DNA from: Legionella genomosp. 1
Lineage (GTDB): Bacteria > Pseudomonadota > Gammaproteobacteria > Legionellales > Legionellaceae
Direction of reading: 5' to 3'
Assembly (NCBI GenBank): GCA_945901965.1
Contig: CAMDMN010000026.1
Location: forward strand, 1-14,099
DNA length: 14,099 nt
Each line of letters starts with the position of its first letter. Position 1 is the first letter of the stretch. The translations under genes were made by a program, and so were the position numbers. This document shows positions 8,053 to 14,099 of this stretch, in pieces. The notes under the pieces are model-generated. The model saw nothing but the letters and a program-made list of their open reading frames with translations, did no database searches and was not told where the DNA came from.

Positions 8053-8520
8053 ATGACTCTTAAAATAAAAATAGATTTACCAACAGAAGCTATTAGCGAG
8101 CAGGTGGCAGCGCGATTTTCATATCTTTTGGCATCTCCATTGCGGCTCACTTTTAGTGGCGAAATTGGTGCTGGTAAAACTACTTTTATTCGTGCGATGT
8201 TACGTAAATTAGGGGTTAGTTCAGCTATAAAAAGCCCAAGTTTTTCGTTAGTTGAGAGTTATCAAGGCACAAATTTGCAAATACACCACTTTGATCTGTA
8301 TCGTATTAGTGATGAAACTGAATTAGATTATATCGGTTTTCGTGATTATTTATGTGATAATTCTATTTGTTGTGTAGAATGGCCAGAGAACGCGCCAAAT
8401 TATTTAGCTAATAAAGACTTAGAATTTATTTTAAGTTTAAAAGGAGAAGGACGAGAAATGAAAATTTCTGCGTTTAGTTCGGCGGGCTCTAAAATATTAT
8501 CATCTTTTATGGGTGAATAA
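8053..8520 (+). CDS. tsaE: tRNA threonylcarbamoyladenosine biosynthesis ATPase TsaE
   Basis: TsaE is the small P-loop ATPase that, with TsaB and TsaD, installs t6A at position 37 of tRNAs reading ANN codons; it acts in the cytoplasm. The protein is 155 residues, a normal length. It shows Walker A GEIGAGKT (36-43), the family motifs SPSFSLVESY (61-70) and HFDLYRI (79-85), and the VEWPEN motif (108-113). The ATG at 8053 is chosen because the P-loop lies at residue 36 and no other in-frame start precedes it. There is no Shine-Dalgarno sequence upstream; the -10 box is only six bases away, so the message may be leaderless. Its TAA overlaps the amiB ATG by one base. Confidence 0.96.
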   Translation: MTLKIKIDLPTEAISEQVAARFSYLLASPLRLTFSGEIGAGKTTFIRAMLRKLGVSSAIKSPSFSLVESYQGTNLQIHHFDLYRISDETELDYIGFRDYLCDNSICCVEWPENAPNYLANKDLEFILSLKGEGREMKISAFSSAGSKILSSFMGE

Positions 8521-9866
8521 TGAAAAGAAAATTACTGATTTATTTTATTCTCTTTTTATTTTCTAACACTACATTTGCGGTGGTATTGCAGTCACTTAAA
8601 GTTCAGGAAAACGCAGGAAAAACTTCAGTTTTTTTTACCCTTTCTGATACTTCTGCTTATAAGACTTTTATATTGACTAATCCACGGCGCATAGTAATAG
8701 ATTTTCCAAATACTAGCTCTAATATTAATGTTAATCAGATAGCTAATGGAAATAGTTTGATTTCTAAGATAAGGGCGGGGAGACCGAGTAATGGGATCTT
8801 TCGTTTAGTATTTGATGTTAAGGATGGCGCTAGATATAAAGTAATTAATTGGAAACCTACAAATCTTAAAAAAAATGGTTTGAAACTTGAGATATTTACA
8901 AATTATCCTAATCCAATTAAATCTCAATCAGTTAACTCTCACTCTAAACCTAAAATACAAGCTCATGTTAAGCATTCTGTGTCAAAGCCTTTGCGTGATA
9001 TTATTGTAGTTATCGATCCAGGTCACGGTGGCAAAGATCCAGGTGCCATTGGCCCAAGATATATTGCTGAGAAATCTGTGGTTTTAGCTATAGCGCTTAA
9101 GTTAAAACAATCTATTGATAGAGAAAGAGGGATGCGCGCAGTATTAACCCGTAATGGTGATAATTATATTGGTTTAAGGGAGCGATTAAATATAGCGCGC
9201 CATTATAATGCTGATCTATTTATTTCAATACACGCGGATGCCTTTATCAATAAACATTCGAGTGGTGCGTCAGTATTTGCTTTATCTCCACGGGGTGCTA
9301 CAAGTGAAGCGGCACGATGGCTTGCTGAGAAAGAAAACTATTCGGAATTAGGTGGGGTTAATTTAAAAGGTTTAGATGACGCGAACGGAGTCATTCGAAC
9401 GGTTCTGCTTGATTTATCTCAGACTGCAACTATTAATTCAAGTTTGCAAGTTGGCTCGCGATTATTAAAGCAAATGAATAAAATAACTAGTTTGCATAAT
9501 AGTTCTGTGGAGCAAGCTCGTTTTGTAGTTTTAAAATCTCCTGATATTCCATCGGTGCTTATTGAAACTGGTTTTATCACGAATATACAAGAAGAAAAAA
9601 ATCTATCTAACCCTAGTTATCAATCAAGGTTAGCTCAGTCGATATTTTCAGGTGTTAAATATTATTTTGCTGAATACCCACCACATGGAACTCGTCTTGA
9701 ATCAATGGCAAATACTACTTTACATATTGTTAAAGCGGGAGAGACTCTGCCAGCAATTGCGGCACGTTATAATGTTAGCGTTGGTAATTTAAAGCAATTT
9801 AATAATTTAACTAATACTAAGTTAAAGCCTATGCAAAAATTAAATATCCCTGCAGCATGGGCATGA
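8520..9866 (+). CDS. amiB: N-acetylmuramoyl-L-alanine amidase AmiB (AMIN, Amidase_3, LysM)
   Basis: This periplasmic zinc amidase cuts the bond between N-acetylmuramic acid and L-alanine to split septal peptidoglycan during daughter-cell separation. The 448 residues show a signal peptide (1-20, hydrophobic core then TFA, likely cleaved before V21), an AMIN targeting domain (about 21-127), a linker, an Amidase_3 domain (about 160-385) and one LysM peptidoglycan-binding repeat (about 400-445). Zinc ligands appear as H169 in DPGHGG, E184 and H238 in SIHAD; the catalytic glutamate is E349 in IETGF. The stretch around 276-325 is where AmiB-type enzymes carry the autoinhibitory helix relieved by EnvC or NlpD in relatives; neither partner is in the window. 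GGGTGA at 8511-8516 is a plausible, closely spaced ribosome site. The start overlaps the tsaE stop (TAATG). Confidence 0.96.
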   Translation: MKRKLLIYFILFLFSNTTFAVVLQSLKVQENAGKTSVFFTLSDTSAYKTFILTNPRRIVIDFPNTSSNINVNQIANGNSLISKIRAGRPSNGIFRLVFDVKDGARYKVINWKPTNLKKNGLKLEIFTNYPNPIKSQSVNSHSKPKIQAHVKHSVSKPLRDIIVVIDPGHGGKDPGAIGPRYIAEKSVVLAIALKLKQSIDRERGMRAVLTRNGDNYIGLRERLNIARHYNADLFISIHADAFINKHSSGASVFALSPRGATSEAARWLAEKENYSELGGVNLKGLDDANGVIRTVLLDLSQTATINSSLQVGSRLLKQMNKITSLHNSSVEQARFVVLKSPDIPSVLIETGFITNIQEEKNLSNPSYQSRLAQSIFSGVKYYFAEYPPHGTRLESMANTTLHIVKAGETLPAIAARYNVSVGNLKQFNNLTNTKLKPMQKLNIPAAWA

Positions 9867-11515
9867 AAAGGATCTTACAGTTATCATCAGCTGTAGCTAA
9901 TCAAATTGCGGCAGGCGAGGTTATTGAGCGCCCAGCTTCTTTAGTTAAAGAATTACTTGAAAATGCGCTTGATGCTAACGCTTTATCAATTGATATTGAA
10001 ATTGGGTTTGGTGGTTTGAATCTAATAAAAATATCTGATAACGGCACAGGTATTTTAGCCGATGATTTACCTTTAGCTATTGCAGCTCACGCAACATCTA
10101 AAATTTCTCGTCTAGACGATTTAAGCACAATATCTTCAATGGGTTTTCGAGGGGAAGCCTTGGCTAGTATTGCAGCGGTTTCTAAGTTTAGCTTAATCTC
10201 TAAGCCTGCAATTCAGAAACACGCTATGATGTTGCAGGTTAATGGTAGTGGTGAGCTTTTAATCGCTCCTTGTGCAAGACAAGATGGCACAACAGTTATA
10301 GTTCGCGATCTTTTTTTTAATGCACCAGTTCGTAAAAAATTTCTCAAAAATGCACGATCTGAATTTCAAGCTATTGAAATGGTTGTTAAACGTTTTGCCT
10401 TAAGTGCACCTTCGCTTGCAATTACTCTTACTAATGATGGGAAGCAAATTTTCACACTTCCCGCGGCTATATGTGAGAAGACAAAATTATTAAGGATTAG
10501 AAAATTATTAGGAAAAGCATTTGTTGATAATGCAGCGTATATAGATATAGAGCATGCTGGGATGAGATTAACTGGCTTTGTATCTGGCAATGAATATCAA
10601 CCTAGTCAGAACGATAAACTCTGGGTATACATTAACCAGCGTATGGTTAAAGATAAATTAATAAATCATGCAATTAAAAAGGCATATGAAGGATTTCTTC
10701 ATGCAGGGCGATATCCTGCTTGTTTAATATATTTATCTATTCCCCCGATAGAAGTAGATGTAAATGTGCATCCAACTAAACATGAAGTTAGATTTTTGCA
10801 GCCAAGATTAGTACATGATTTTATTAGTTCAAATATTGTAAAAGCTAATGAGCAATTTAAAGATCCGGTCAAGGTTGATTCCACGCCTAACTATTTATCG
10901 CCAAGGATTAATCTTGGGCATGAGAGAACGGAGACATATCTTAAACAATCGTTTAGTTTGCAAGAGTCAGTATTTGATGAAAATATAAATTGTTTTATGT
11001 TAAATGCCAATTTTGGCATCATAGATTTTTCAACAGTTCCATATTTGGTTAATTTAGCAAAAGTGCAAGAGAATTGGCTTTTAACAATTTTAAATAAACA
11101 ACAATACCCTTTGCCAAGTCGCCCACTTCTTGTTCCAATAGTTCATAACATTGAGAAAAAACATTGCCAATTAATAGAGCAACACCAGCCATTACTAGAT
11201 AAATTTGGCATTCAACTTGATTGGGTTGGCGAAATTTCAGTAGTTGTACGTACTATTCCTGTTATTATGCCTAATCTTGATATTAGGCAATTGATTAGTA
11301 GACTTTATCAGATAGCTTTTTCTGAAGAAACTTTAAAAATATTATTAGTAAATTGCCAATCATTTGATGCTCGTCAATTAGAAGAGAGAGATAAGTTGAT
11401 ATTATCTAATTATATTAAGGATCATTTAGAATCTTCACCGCTATTATCTAGACTATGTTTACGATTAGATATGGAAACATGCCAAGAATTATTTAAGGTA
11501 AGAGCTAATGCTTAA
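9863..11515 (+). CDS. mutL: DNA mismatch repair protein MutL
   Basis: MutL is the GHKL ATPase that couples MutS mismatch recognition to strand incision. I prefer the ATG at 9863, which gives the classic ATGA overlap with the amiB stop and an N-terminus of family length (MKRILQLSSAVANQIAAGE). An ATG six bases earlier (9857) would add only MG. The 550 residues include the catalytic E30 in VKELLENALDA, DNGTGI (59-64), TSKI (78-81), GFRGEAL (94-100) and FFNAPVRKKF (151-160). The transducer domain, with NVHPTKHEVRF (301-311), is followed by a short linker and a C-terminal dimerisation domain (about 390-550). The C-terminal domain lacks the DQHAxxE endonuclease motif, as in E. coli MutL, so incision probably depends on a MutH-like partner not seen here. 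The stop overlaps miaA by eight bases. Confidence 0.97.
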   Translation: MKRILQLSSAVANQIAAGEVIERPASLVKELLENALDANALSIDIEIGFGGLNLIKISDNGTGILADDLPLAIAAHATSKISRLDDLSTISSMGFRGEALASIAAVSKFSLISKPAIQKHAMMLQVNGSGELLIAPCARQDGTTVIVRDLFFNAPVRKKFLKNARSEFQAIEMVVKRFALSAPSLAITLTNDGKQIFTLPAAICEKTKLLRIRKLLGKAFVDNAAYIDIEHAGMRLTGFVSGNEYQPSQNDKLWVYINQRMVKDKLINHAIKKAYEGFLHAGRYPACLIYLSIPPIEVDVNVHPTKHEVRFLQPRLVHDFISSNIVKANEQFKDPVKVDSTPNYLSPRINLGHERTETYLKQSFSLQESVFDENINCFMLNANFGIIDFSTVPYLVNLAKVQENWLLTILNKQQYPLPSRPLLVPIVHNIEKKHCQLIEQHQPLLDKFGIQLDWVGEISVVVRTIPVIMPNLDIRQLISRLYQIAFSEETLKILLVNCQSFDARQLEERDKLILSNYIKDHLESSPLLSRLCLRLDMETCQELFKVRANA

Positions 11516-12443
11516 AGTTTCTAATGTTTTTTGCTTAATGGGTCCTACTGCATCTGGTAAAACAGATCTCGCAGTTAAGTTATTAGAACATTTTCAATTT
11601 GAAATTATTTCAGTTGATTCTGCAATGATTTATCGCGAGATGAATATAGGGACTGCAAAACCAGATCCTAGTTTATTAGCAATTGCTCCTCATCATTTAA
11701 TTGATATTAAAGATCCATCTGAGAGCTATTCTGCTGCAGAATTTTGTAAATCTGCAAATATTTTAATCGAGCAAATTATAGCTAAAGGCAAAATACCTTT
11801 ACTAGTAGGCGGCACGATGATGTATTTTCGTGCTTTGCAACAAGGTCTATCATTATTGCCAGAAGCTAATAACGATGTAAGAAAAGCTCTTTTGCAGCAA
11901 GCTTTAGAGTACGGTTGGGATTATATGCATAAGGAGTTAATGCGTGTAGATCCAATTTCAGCAGCTAGAATCCATCCTAATGATACGCAACGCATTCAGC
12001 GAGCACTTGAAGTCTATCAGATAACTAATACGCCGCTTTCAGAATTTTTTAATAATACTAATAATTCTGCTGGTTATAATTTTGTTAATTTTTCCTTAGC
12101 TCCTAATAATCGTGCATGGTTGCATCTTCGTATTGCCGAGCGTTTTCAAGAAATGTTAGTAAATGGTTTTATTGCTGAAGTTGAAGCTCTTTTACAAAAA
12201 TGGCAATTAACTTATGACAATCCTTCAATGCGATGCGTGGGCTATCGTCAGGCATTATCTTATCTAAAAGGTGAGTGTGATTATGATGCTTTTGTAGCTC
12301 ATGGAATTGCTGCAACGCGCCAATTAGCTAAACGGCAGTTGACTTGGCTTAATAATTGGGAAAACATGCAAATATTTGCTGCCGATGATAAAGCTTCATC
12401 GCGTAAGATCATAGCAAATTTGCAACAAATATTGGATAATTAA
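11508..12443 (+). CDS. miaA: tRNA dimethylallyltransferase MiaA
   Basis: MiaA transfers the dimethylallyl group from DMAPP to N6 of A37 in tRNAs reading UNN codons, making i6A, which MiaB can go on to thiolate and methylate. The 311 residues match the usual bacterial length. Visible motifs are the P-loop GPTASGKT (12-19), the catalytic-site DSAMIYREMNIGTAKP (37-52), LLVGGTMMYFRAL (98-110), the tRNA-binding DTQRIQRALE (159-168), RCVGYRQ (242-248) and ATRQLAKRQLTWL (269-281). The ATG at 11508 lies inside the end of mutL (8-base overlap), with AAGG at 11495-11498 as a reasonable ribosome site nine bases upstream. It is the last gene of the overlapping run. The hfq gene that often follows miaA in gammaproteobacteria is absent here. 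Confidence 0.97.
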   Translation: MLKVSNVFCLMGPTASGKTDLAVKLLEHFQFEIISVDSAMIYREMNIGTAKPDPSLLAIAPHHLIDIKDPSESYSAAEFCKSANILIEQIIAKGKIPLLVGGTMMYFRALQQGLSLLPEANNDVRKALLQQALEYGWDYMHKELMRVDPISAARIHPNDTQRIQRALEVYQITNTPLSEFFNNTNNSAGYNFVNFSLAPNNRAWLHLRIAERFQEMLVNGFIAEVEALLQKWQLTYDNPSMRCVGYRQALSYLKGECDYDAFVAHGIAATRQLAKRQLTWLNNWENMQIFAADDKASSRKIIANLQQILDN

Positions 12444-12462
12444 ACTTGATGATCCAATTTTT
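12431..12462 (+). terminator. Weak candidate terminator at the end of miaA
   Basis: The 7-bp inverted repeat attggat (12431-12437) and atccaat (12452-12458) encloses a 14-base loop containing the miaA stop and is followed by a T run (to 12462). The stem is short and has only two G:C pairs, so intrinsic termination would be weak. The long palindrome downstream (12536-12652) may contribute more. Confidence 0.25.
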
Positions 12463-12535
12463 AAATATTAAAAATGAATATGTCTACGCCCCGCGGCCAT
12501 ATTATTACCAACAAGTCACAAATTATTGTAGCCCT

Positions 12536-12652
12536 TGTAGCCTTGATGTAGCGCAGCGTAATCAAGGTTTATTTAAAACTCGAGGTTTTAAAGATTCGGA
12601 TGGTCTTTTTTGTTGCGAATGAAGACCTTGATTACGCTACATCAAGGCTACA
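12536..12652. repeat. Palindromic intergenic repeat (TGTAGCCTTGATGTAGCG type)
   Basis: The left arm 12536-12568 and right arm 12625-12652 are inverted copies. They match perfectly except that the left arm carries five extra bases (cagcg, 12554-12558), a duplication within gcgcagcg. The spacer holds a further inverted pair, tttaaaac (12572-12579) and gttttaaa (12585-12592). A partial repeat of the arm's start, TGTAGCCCT, lies just outside at 12527-12535. This resembles the common dispersed 'gtagcc..gatg.agcg..gtaatc..gg' palindromes of gammaproteobacterial genomes, as I recall them. I found no flanking direct repeat. It occupies most of the 289-base gap between miaA and the zinc-finger gene and could work as a two-way transcription barrier. 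Confidence 0.8.
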
Positions 12653-12703
12653 TGAGCTAGATAGATTTGTGGGTAAAGATATGGGCGCGGTACGTAGGCG
12701 TTA

Positions 12704-12709
12704 TAAAAT
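12704..12709 (+). promoter_or_regulatory. Possible -10 box for the zinc-finger/heptosyltransferase pair
   Basis: TAAAAT within gttataaaatt matches five of six positions of the -10 consensus and lies 23 bases before the ATG at 12733. I see no convincing -35 at normal spacing, so this is only a weak candidate. It would lie downstream of the palindrome, giving the pair its own transcript. Confidence 0.3.
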
Positions 12710-12732
12710 TATTTTGTAGCAGTGGAGTATTT

Positions 12733-12927
12733 ATGTCTGAAATTAAAAAAAAATCAGCTTGTAGTGAAAAAAGCTATATAGTGCATCGTAGTGATTTGCC
12801 ATTAAGTTGTCCTAGTGATGAAATGGATCTTATGCATGCCCATCCTAAAGTGTATTTACCTATTGAAAAGACAGGTATTGAAGTTTGTCCATATTGTGGT
12901 GCGCGTTATACTCTTATGGTTGATTAG
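12733..12927 (+). CDS. Small CHCC-type zinc-finger protein
   Basis: A 64-residue protein of the zf-CHCC kind, the same fold as the zinc-binding part of mitochondrial complex I subunit NDUFS6. Its function in bacteria is not established. The metal ligands are visible as C26, H37 in HAHPKVYLPI, and C52/C55 in CPYCG. I choose the ATG at 12733 because GGAG (12724-12727) sits five bases upstream and the protein then has the normal short length. A longer frame from TTG 12667 would add 22 residues read from non-coding-looking DNA. It ends two bases before the GTG of the heptosyltransferase-like gene. A similar small gene next to an LPS heptosyltransferase gene is, as I recall, common in gammaproteobacteria. 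Confidence 0.9.
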   Translation: MSEIKKKSACSEKSYIVHRSDLPLSCPSDEMDLMHAHPKVYLPIEKTGIEVCPYCGARYTLMVD

Positions 12928-12929
12928 GC

Positions 12930-14093
12930 GTGTTTATTCCAAATTCTAATCATGCTTTTTCCCCGAGAACTAGATTGCAAAGAGATAATATAATAGCTAA
13001 TAAAAAACGTACTCTTAATAGAAAAGATTGTAAATTAGCAACCATTGATCATAAATTTAAATCCATTTGTATCGTGCGATTATCAGCTTTAGGTGATGTG
13101 CTGATGCTTGTACCTTTAATAAGGACGCTCCAAGTAAATTTCCCTTATACTAAAATCACATGGGTTATATCTCGTCCTGCTTATGATTTGGTATCTGGAA
13201 TTGAAGAAGTTGAGTTTATTGTTATTAATAAACCAAATAGTTTAAAAGATTATTGGCGATTTAAAAAGCAAATGCGGGGAAGATCTTTCGATGTTTTATT
13301 AGCGGCTCAAGCAAGCTTAAGAGCTAATTTATTATATCCTTTAATTAATGCTACTCGTAAAATAGGATATGATAAATTGCGGGCAAAGGATTTTCATGGT
13401 TGGTTTATTAATGAAGCTATTGCTCCTGGTAATGATCATACTTTAGATGGGTTTCTTAAGTTTGCTGATTGTCTTGGTATCAAAAAGAAAGAGATTAGTT
13501 GGGATCTTCCTATACATGAAGATTGTCGTAAATGGGCAAAGTCTCATATTCCTCGGGTTAAAGGTCCTATTGTCTTAGTAAATCCTGCATCTAGCAAACC
13601 TGAGCGCAGTTGGCCTTTGGAGCGTTATATTGAGGTTATTCAATATTTAATATCTTTTAAACAAGCGACAGTTATTTTAACTGGCGGGCCTGGTGAATAT
13701 GATAAATCACTAGGAGATGCTATAACAGCCGTAGTACCTATAACTAATTTAATAGGTAAAACAAAGCCAATGCAACTTTTAGCCTTGATTGAGCAGGCAG
13801 ATGTATTACTTTGCCCAGATACTGGTCCATCACATATGGCGGTATCTGTTGCAACACCAGTAGTTGCCTTACATGCGGTTACTAGCTCTAAAATTTCTGG
13901 TCCTTATACTTTTAGGCATTTTGTGGTTGATTGTTATGACGAGGCTGTATTAACAATTTTAAATAAAACACCAGAAAACAATATTTGGGGAATGCATGCT
14001 CATGGTAGTGAAACCATGAAACTTGTTCAGGTTAACAATGTAATTGCAAAATTAGAATTAGTTTTATCAACGATAAAATTAAAGGGTAACTGA
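12930..14093 (+). CDS. GT9 glycosyltransferase, OpsX/heptosyltransferase-like
   Basis: A GT9-family glycosyltransferase, probably transferring ADP-heptose to the LPS inner core on the inner face of the cytoplasmic membrane. The 387 residues show IVRLSALGDVLM (48-59) with the expected catalytic aspartate D56, AQASLRANL (126-134), RKIGYDKLRAKD (143-154), the nucleotide-sugar site NPASSKPERSWP (218-229), TGGPGE (251-256) and CPDTGPSH (295-302). The central 'RANL...IGYDK.RAKD' pattern resembles OpsX-type heptosyltransferases more than WaaF; this is from memory. The GTG at 12930 follows the zinc-finger stop by two bases with no good ribosome site, so translation may be coupled. About 44 basic residues precede the fold, and no ATG lies between. 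A TTG at 12975 is an alternative start. The acceptor and the exact position in the core cannot be read from sequence. Confidence 0.88.
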   Translation: MFIPNSNHAFSPRTRLQRDNIIANKKRTLNRKDCKLATIDHKFKSICIVRLSALGDVLMLVPLIRTLQVNFPYTKITWVISRPAYDLVSGIEEVEFIVINKPNSLKDYWRFKKQMRGRSFDVLLAAQASLRANLLYPLINATRKIGYDKLRAKDFHGWFINEAIAPGNDHTLDGFLKFADCLGIKKKEISWDLPIHEDCRKWAKSHIPRVKGPIVLVNPASSKPERSWPLERYIEVIQYLISFKQATVILTGGPGEYDKSLGDAITAVVPITNLIGKTKPMQLLALIEQADVLLCPDTGPSHMAVSVATPVVALHAVTSSKISGPYTFRHFVVDCYDEAVLTILNKTPENNIWGMHAHGSETMKLVQVNNVIAKLELVLSTIKLKGN

Positions 14094-14099
14094 CTATTA

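Noticed and set aside
9857..9862. ATG at 9857 as the mutL start
   Set aside because: Possible, but 9863 gives the family-length N-terminus and the standard ATGA stop/start overlap. The difference is two residues.
10366..10884. Antisense open frames within mutL
   Set aside because: Shadows of conserved MutL coding sequence with no recognisable product.
12449..12622. A 57-codon ATG frame downstream of miaA (begins MIQFLNIKNEY)
   Set aside because: It has no ribosome site, and its second half is read through the palindromic repeat and its spacer (CSLDVAQRNQG is a typical translation of such repeats). Likely chance.
7834..12652. CRISPR array or attachment sites
   Set aside because: The two palindromic repeats are unrelated to each other, occur once each, and lack regular spacers, so this is neither CRISPR nor an att pair.
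12667..12732. Longer start (TTG 12667) for the zinc-finger gene
   Set aside because: The extra 22 residues have no family support, while ATG 12733 has GGAG at good spacing.

Overview
The window is AT-rich and densely coded, with every gene I can support on the + strand. The block tsaE-amiB-mutL-miaA is the usual gammaproteobacterial order. Low GC, a giant eukaryote-like ORF beside housekeeping genes, a CHCC zinc-finger/heptosyltransferase pair and palindromic intergenic repeats together suggest a host-associated gammaproteobacterium, perhaps of the Legionellales. That taxonomic placement is inference; no rRNA or other marker is present.

Layout. (1) Bases 3-7826 hold the 3' part of a giant gene whose reading frame runs off the left edge. 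Its roughly 2,600 visible residues carry an ordered series of motifs that match what I remember of the DUF3638/DUF3645 proteins, very large and mostly eukaryotic (fungal and other) proteins with a helicase-like P-loop ATPase core. They are an 'MGGGKS' P-loop, a 'DEVH' box, an 'SGTP' motif, an 'AHTVGSD' motif and a 'QGSMRMR' motif. An alpha-helical repeat region near the C-terminus contains a 170-residue tandem duplication. (2) Bases 7827-8052 hold a 165-bp MITE-like palindrome (7834-7998) with 25-bp perfect inverted arms. It is flanked by 12-bp direct repeats that look like a target-site duplication and overlap the giant gene's stop codon. A perfect extended -10 promoter follows, only six bases before the tsaE ATG. 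(3) Bases 8053-12443 hold tsaE, amiB, mutL and miaA, each overlapping the next by 1-10 bases, so probably one translationally coupled operon. (4) Bases 12444-12732 hold a second, unrelated palindromic repeat where hfq often sits in other gammaproteobacteria. (5) Bases 12733-14093 hold a 64-residue CHCC zinc-finger protein and, two bases later, a GTG-started GT9 (OpsX/heptosyltransferase-like) enzyme.

How the genes work together. The tsaE operon joins tRNA modification (TsaE for t6A37, MiaA for i6A37), septal peptidoglycan splitting (AmiB) and mismatch repair (MutL). The last pair probably serves LPS inner-core assembly. The giant protein is the least understood and most interesting item. It reads as a bacterial member of a eukaryote-typical ATPase family, possibly acting on host components, but nothing in the window proves secretion or substrate.
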